NCBI RefSeq assembly: GCF_003480915.1
Contig: NZ_QUKD01000001.1
Span: 682,001 to 746,000 of the forward strand
Direction of reading: 5' to 3'
Length of the DNA stretch: 64,000 bases
From: Parabacteroides sp. TM07-1AC
Lineage (GTDB): Bacteria > Bacteroidota > Bacteroidia > Bacteroidales > Tannerellaceae
The position numbers and the translations under genes are program-made. Position 1 is the first letter of the stretch; the number at the start of each line of letters is the position of its first letter. Shown here piece by piece: positions 60,396 through 64,000 of this stretch. Under the pieces are notes generated by a model. The model did not search any database. It was not told where the DNA came from and saw nothing but the letters and a program-made list of their open reading frames with translations.

Positions 60396-61376
60396 CTAAA
60401 ACTGTTCCAGAATCTGAATCCGTTTCTCTATCGGCGGATGCGTTGCAAACAAACCGCTCATTCCACTCAATGCACTCTCGGCTTGCTTTCCCGGATGCTG
60501 GATGAATAACTGGGCGACATCGTCACGTTCGACAGCCTCGATATCGGGATCTGCTGAAATCTTCCGTAACGCACTTGCTAAAGCTAACGGATTCTTTGTC
60601 ATCTCCGCCGATCCGGCATCCGCCAGATATTCCCTTTTCCGGGAGATGGCAAAACGCATCAGTATGGAAAAGAAATAACCGACCGCTGCCACCAACAAAA
60701 CCAGTAGCATCAGCAGAACGGCTCCGTTCTTTTCATCTCTCCTTCTTGAAAAAGAAGAATAATAAGCCGAACGCATAGCCAACTGCGCCACCATCGCAAA
60801 GATGCCGACAAACACAATCGATATGATAAGCAGCCGGACATCATGATTACGGATATGCGACAGTTCGTGAGCGATCACTGCTTCCAGCTCCTGATCATCC
60901 AACTTATCGATGATTCCCCGCGAAAGTGTCACCGTATAGCTCCTCTCATTGATTCCACTGGCAAAAGCATTCAGAGAATCATCGTCTATCACATTTATTT
61001 TCGGCATCGTCATACCTTGACTCATACAGAGGTTCTCTACCAGATTATACACCCGTTTGTTTTCCATACGGCTCAAAGGCCTGGAGCCGGTCGCTGAATT
61101 GATAATACTCGTATTGGCAAAATAAGCAATCAGAAACCAAATCAGCACGCCACCCAGCACATACGGTGCGATCTGTACGAAAAAGCCCATAGCCAACTGC
61201 ATCTGTGTAACCTCCCCCGGCATCCGATAGTCTCCTCCGCCACCGCCGAGAAGCATCACATACAGATAACAAAAAAGCAACACCAGCACACAGACCAGCA
61301 CCGGAAAAAGACAAAGCAAGAGCAGCGAACGAAAATTATTCCTGCTCTGCTGTGTTTGTATACCAACGTATTGCAT
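60396..61376 (-). CDS. M48 family zinc metallopeptidase (HtpX-like)
   Basis: The 326-residue protein has two N-terminal helices (~18-42, ~62-86), the zinc site AVIAHELSHIRNHD (His170, Glu171, His174), a further two helices (~183-245) and the third ligand Glu in REYLADAGSAEMT. It resembles HtpX, which cleaves damaged membrane proteins. It starts 2 nt after lemA's stop codon. Confidence 0.9.
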   Translation of the reverse strand: MQYVGIQTQQSRNNFRSLLLLCLFPVLVCVLVLLFCYLYVMLLGGGGGDYRMPGEVTQMQLAMGFFVQIAPYVLGGVLIWFLIAYFANTSIINSATGSRPLSRMENKRVYNLVENLCMSQGMTMPKINVIDDDSLNAFASGINERSYTVTLSRGIIDKLDDQELEAVIAHELSHIRNHDVRLLIISIVFVGIFAMVAQLAMRSAYYSSFSRRRDEKNGAVLLMLLVLLVAAVGYFFSILMRFAISRKREYLADAGSAEMTKNPLALASALRKISADPDIEAVERDDVAQLFIQHPGKQAESALSGMSGLFATHPPIEKRIQILEQF

Positions 61377-61378
61377 AC

Positions 61379-61936
61379 TTAGAATTCAATTTTGGGAGCT
61401 TCTTCCAAAGTGGCCCGTTGTGCGCCCAGATCGAACATGATCTCCTTACGGAATCCAAACATTCCGGCGATCAGATTGGACGGGAATGTCTCCACTGCAT
61501 TATTCAGCTCTTTAGTAGCCGAATTGAAATAACGTCTTACAGCAGACAATTTATTTTCCAGATCGGCTATTTCTTCCTGCAACTGGAGGAAGTTCTGATT
61601 TGCTTTCAGGTCGGGATAAGCCTCCAAAGTGATCTTCAACCCTGCCAATGCAGATGACAACGCATTTTCCGCCTTGATCTTTTCGTCAATCGTATGAGCG
61701 CTCATCGCACCGTTACGCGCATTGATCACCCGTTCAAGCGTATCTTTTTCATGGGCAGCATATCCTTTAACCGTTGCAACCAACTGAGGGATCAGATCGT
61801 GCCGTTGCTTAAGCTGCACATCTATATCAGCAAAAGCATTTTCACGGTTGTTCCGCAGCTTGACCAGCGAATTATACAACGAGATTATCCACAACGCCAG
61901 CACGACAATTACTACAATAGAAACTATTAGTACCAT
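61379..61936 (-). CDS. lemA: LemA family protein
   Basis: The 185-residue protein has one N-terminal helix (MVLIVSIVVIVVLALWIISL), then the LemA coiled-coil body: RENAFADIDVQLKQRHDLIP, ERVINARNGAM, LALSSALAG-like NALSSALAGL and FNSATKELNNAVETFPSNLI. Often paired with an M48 peptidase in Bacteroidetes, as here. Function unknown; inner membrane. Confidence 0.93.
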   Translation of the reverse strand: MVLIVSIVVIVVLALWIISLYNSLVKLRNNRENAFADIDVQLKQRHDLIPQLVATVKGYAAHEKDTLERVINARNGAMSAHTIDEKIKAENALSSALAGLKITLEAYPDLKANQNFLQLQEEIADLENKLSAVRRYFNSATKELNNAVETFPSNLIAGMFGFRKEIMFDLGAQRATLEEAPKIEF

Positions 61937-62254
61937 TTTCTTTCTTTATTATATAAGTTAGAATCTGCCCAAAGATATAAAAAGTATTTTGTAGTCATGA
62001 TTCTTCGCCCGATATTTGTAATTCAATACAACTATTTCAGAACCTTGTCCCGTGTTTTCGAAATATTTGTTTCACCTAGGAGAAACAGTTGTTTCCATCG
62101 GGTGAAACAGTTGTTTCTTCACAATGAAACAAAATTGCCCAACCAATATTACAAGAGAAAATACAGATGATATTTAATCAAGATTTAATATCAAACTCAT
62201 TTTTTCCCGACAGATTTTAATACCTTTGAAGCCACATAAAAATAAAAGTTGGAG
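61937..62254. other. Intergenic region between lemA and M24 peptidase with palindrome array
   Basis: No gene is seen. It contains the 22-bp-pitch array (62068-62131) and a -7 element TACCTTTG (62221-62228) for the M24 gene. Confidence 0.6.
62068..62131. repeat. Three TGTTTC-N8-GAAACA units at exact 22-bp pitch
   Basis: TGTTTC begins at 62068, 62090 and 62112, and GAAACA at 62082, 62104 and 62126. Units are separated by GT, so GAAACAGTTGTTTC palindromes recur at 62082-62095 and 62104-62117. The 8-nt centres differ (ACCTAGGA, CATCGGGT, TTCACAAT). Confidence 0.85.
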
Positions 62255-63430
62255 ATGATACAAAAAGAACTGATCGACGACCTGCAACTCAAATGGGGTC
62301 GTATACAACAGGCAATGCAAGCACAGCATGCAGATGCCTGCCTGCTGAGTGTAGATGTAAACCTGTATTATACAACCGGACGGATTTTCAGCGGATATTT
62401 CTATCTGCCTGCAGAAGGAGCACCCTGGTTCTTCGTCAAACGTCCGAACGGCCTGACCGACGATCATATCGAATATATCCGCAAACCCGAACAAATAGCC
62501 GAGATATTCGCCGCCCGCGGTATCCCGATGCCGGAAAAACTGTTACTGGAAGCCGACGAGTTGACATACAACGATTATATCCGCCTGCAATCCATATTCA
62601 ACCCGAAAGAAACAGGTAATGCAACCGGCTTGATGAGAACCCTGCGCGAGATCAAAACACCGTGGGAAATCTCGCAGTTCCGTATCTCTGCCGAAAAACA
62701 TGCCAAGACATACTCGGAAATTACCGAATGTTTCCGTCCGGGAATGACCGACCTAGAATTTCAGTATGAAATAGAAAAACGCATGCGCCAGAACGGTTCG
62801 ATCGGAATCTTTCGTGCATTCGGGGCTAACATGGATATCTTTATGGGAAGCATCCTGGCAGGTGAGAACGCAGAAGCTCCCTCTCCTTTCGACTTTGCCC
62901 TGGGAGGCAATGGTATGGACGCATCCTGCCCGCTCGGAGCCAACGGCACGATCCTGAAAGACGGGACAGCCATCATGGTAGATATGGCAGGTAATTATAC
63001 ACCGTATATGACCGACATGACCCGCGTATTCTCAGTCGGTAAACTGACGGAAGAAGCTTATCGTGCGCATCAGACCTCATTAACGATACAAAATGAAATC
63101 GAAAATGTCGCCCGTCCGGGTGTCGTCTGTTCGGAATTATATAACATCGCTGCCGGTATCGCAGAGAAAGAAGGATTTGCCGGAAACTTCATGGGAACCA
63201 AACAGCAGGCTAAATTCGTCGGACACGGTATCGGTATCCAGATCAACGAGCTTCCGGTGCTGACTCCCCGTTCCAAAGAAGAGCTGCAACCGAATATGGT
63301 ATTTGCCCTCGAACCTAAATTCGTCATTCCGGGTGTAGGAGCCGTCGGTATCGAGAACAGTTTCCTGGTTACCGAAACAGGTATCGAGAAACTGACTCAT
63401 TTCGAAGAAGAGATCATTCAATTACATTAA
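62255..63430 (+). CDS. M24 family metallopeptidase (Xaa-Pro aminopeptidase-like)
   Basis: The 391-residue protein starts at ATG 62255 (MIQKELIDDLQLKWGRIQQA); a TTG two codons upstream is less likely. It has an N-terminal creatinase-like domain and an M24 pita-bread domain with metal ligands in MVDMAGNYTPYMTDMTRV (two Asp), FVGHGIGIQINELP (His) and FALEPKF/GIENSFLVTE (two Glu). It removes N-terminal residues, usually before proline. TACCTTTG at 62221-62228 is the -7 element. Confidence 0.92.
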   Translation: MIQKELIDDLQLKWGRIQQAMQAQHADACLLSVDVNLYYTTGRIFSGYFYLPAEGAPWFFVKRPNGLTDDHIEYIRKPEQIAEIFAARGIPMPEKLLLEADELTYNDYIRLQSIFNPKETGNATGLMRTLREIKTPWEISQFRISAEKHAKTYSEITECFRPGMTDLEFQYEIEKRMRQNGSIGIFRAFGANMDIFMGSILAGENAEAPSPFDFALGGNGMDASCPLGANGTILKDGTAIMVDMAGNYTPYMTDMTRVFSVGKLTEEAYRAHQTSLTIQNEIENVARPGVVCSELYNIAAGIAEKEGFAGNFMGTKQQAKFVGHGIGIQINELPVLTPRSKEELQPNMVFALEPKFVIPGVGAVGIENSFLVTETGIEKLTHFEEEIIQLH

Positions 63431-63450
63431 TTAATAAACAATAAAAGCAC

Positions 63451-64000
63451 ATGAAAAAGACGATTACTTTTCTGCTTCTACTGGCATTCATCATTATGCC
63501 GGCAAAAGCTGCAGATGTAGAAAATGTAAAACCGGTCAAGAACGTTATTCTTCTGATACCGGACGGAACTTCACTGGCTACCGTTTCTATGGCACGCTGG
63601 TTGCAATGGTATACCAACCCGGACAAACCCAACCTGAATCTAGACCCGTACCTGTGCGGTACCGTACGTACACACTCATCAAATGCTCCGATCGGCGACT
63701 CTGCTCCGACTACTTCCTGTTATATGACAGGCTATCCGAGCCGTACCGGTTATGTCTCTACTTATCCGGAAAATGACGGTGACAACGATATCTATCCGAC
63801 CGATCCCGAACGTGCTTTCCAGCCACTTACAACTGTGTTGGAAGCCGCAAAAATAACACAGGGCAAATCGACCGGCCTTGTTTTCACCTGCGAATTTCCT
63901 CATGCTACACCGGCAGACTGTTCCGCCCATAGCTACAACCGTGGCAAATATGAATGGATCGCTCCGCAGATGGCTCATAACGATCTGAATGTAGTGATCG
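63451..64000 (+). CDS. Alkaline phosphatase family protein (partial, runs off right edge)
   Basis: The open frame from 63451 codes for 183 residues to the window end. It has a signal peptide (MKKTITFLLLLAFIIMPAKA), VKNVILLIPDGTSLATV with the first metal-binding Asp, and GDSAPTTSCYMTGYPSRTGY with the nucleophile Ser after GD. TGLVFTCEFPHATPA continues the fold. Secreted phosphomonoesterase or relative. It lies 20 nt downstream of the M24 gene, possibly co-transcribed. Confidence 0.88.
   Translation, partial: MKKTITFLLLLAFIIMPAKAADVENVKPVKNVILLIPDGTSLATVSMARWLQWYTNPDKPNLNLDPYLCGTVRTHSSNAPIGDSAPTTSCYMTGYPSRTGYVSTYPENDGDNDIYPTDPERAFQPLTTVLEAAKITQGKSTGLVFTCEFPHATPADCSAHSYNRGKYEWIAPQMAHNDLNVVI

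Overview
The window reads as a chromosomal segment of a Bacteroidales bacterium, most likely Parabacteroides or a close relative. The signs are promoters of the Bacteroidetes type (-7 TAnnTTTG with a -33 TTG about 19-20 nt upstream), a large fimbrillin/BACON pilus operon, HU-HIG type DNA-binding proteins, DUF4143 ATPases, DUF4838 and DUF6132 proteins, and a fused DoxDA protein. The genus is inferred from gene content and style; no marker gene search was possible.

Layout. 1-8.2 kb is mostly housekeeping: a partial AraC regulator divergent from a nitroreductase, tRNA-Asp, an aminotransferase, a YqgE protein, a recR-glycosyltransferase-GNAT operon, and a DUF6132-DoxDA-thioredoxin operon. An mgtA-type Mg2+ P-type ATPase follows, with an 11-bp-pitch operator-like repeat upstream. 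11.3-22.8 kb is an accessory, rearranged region. It holds an intact DUF4143 ATPase behind a long palindrome, a transglutaminase-like protein, a small lysis-like cassette (holin-like, M15 peptidase, u-spanin-like lipoprotein), and three tandem ~1.07 kb units. Each unit carries an HU-HIG gene plus decayed ATPase fragments that still keep their palindromes. The region also has a frameshifted Fic fragment, an AT-rich ParA+SIR2 gene pair (probable defence system), and an HU gene.

22.8-35.5 kb is an eight-gene pilus operon read on the minus strand: an OmpA/DUF3575 protein, a DUF5119 lipoprotein, five fimbrillin-like lipoproteins, and a five-BACON tip protein. In front of it lies a segment bounded by 21-bp perfect inverted repeats next to a tyrosine recombinase. 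The only consensus promoter in that segment points away from the operon, so the pilus appears phase-OFF in this assembly. Just beyond the recombinase is an array of TCAT-N4-ATGA palindromes at an exact 22-bp pitch. A second, unrelated-sequence array with the same 22-bp pitch lies at 62.07 kb.

36-50.5 kb carries a DsrE/methyltransferase/ArsR-rhodanese/CGGC operon with a palindromic operator over its promoter, then a GNAT and a methyltransferase-rsgA pair. After these come a DUF3791-DUF3990-DUF3791 toxin-antitoxin-like cassette, a two-component system, an IbrA/IbrB locus, a truncated TspO remnant, a YhcG-type nuclease, a sigma-54 response regulator and a DUF418 membrane protein. 50.8-64 kb carries a hybrid histidine kinase, a phosphoethanolamine transferase, a DUF4838 glycosidase-like protein, an alpha/beta hydrolase of patchy base composition, bacterioferritin, a DUF456/M48/LemA membrane-protease group, an M24 aminopeptidase and the start of an alkaline phosphatase.
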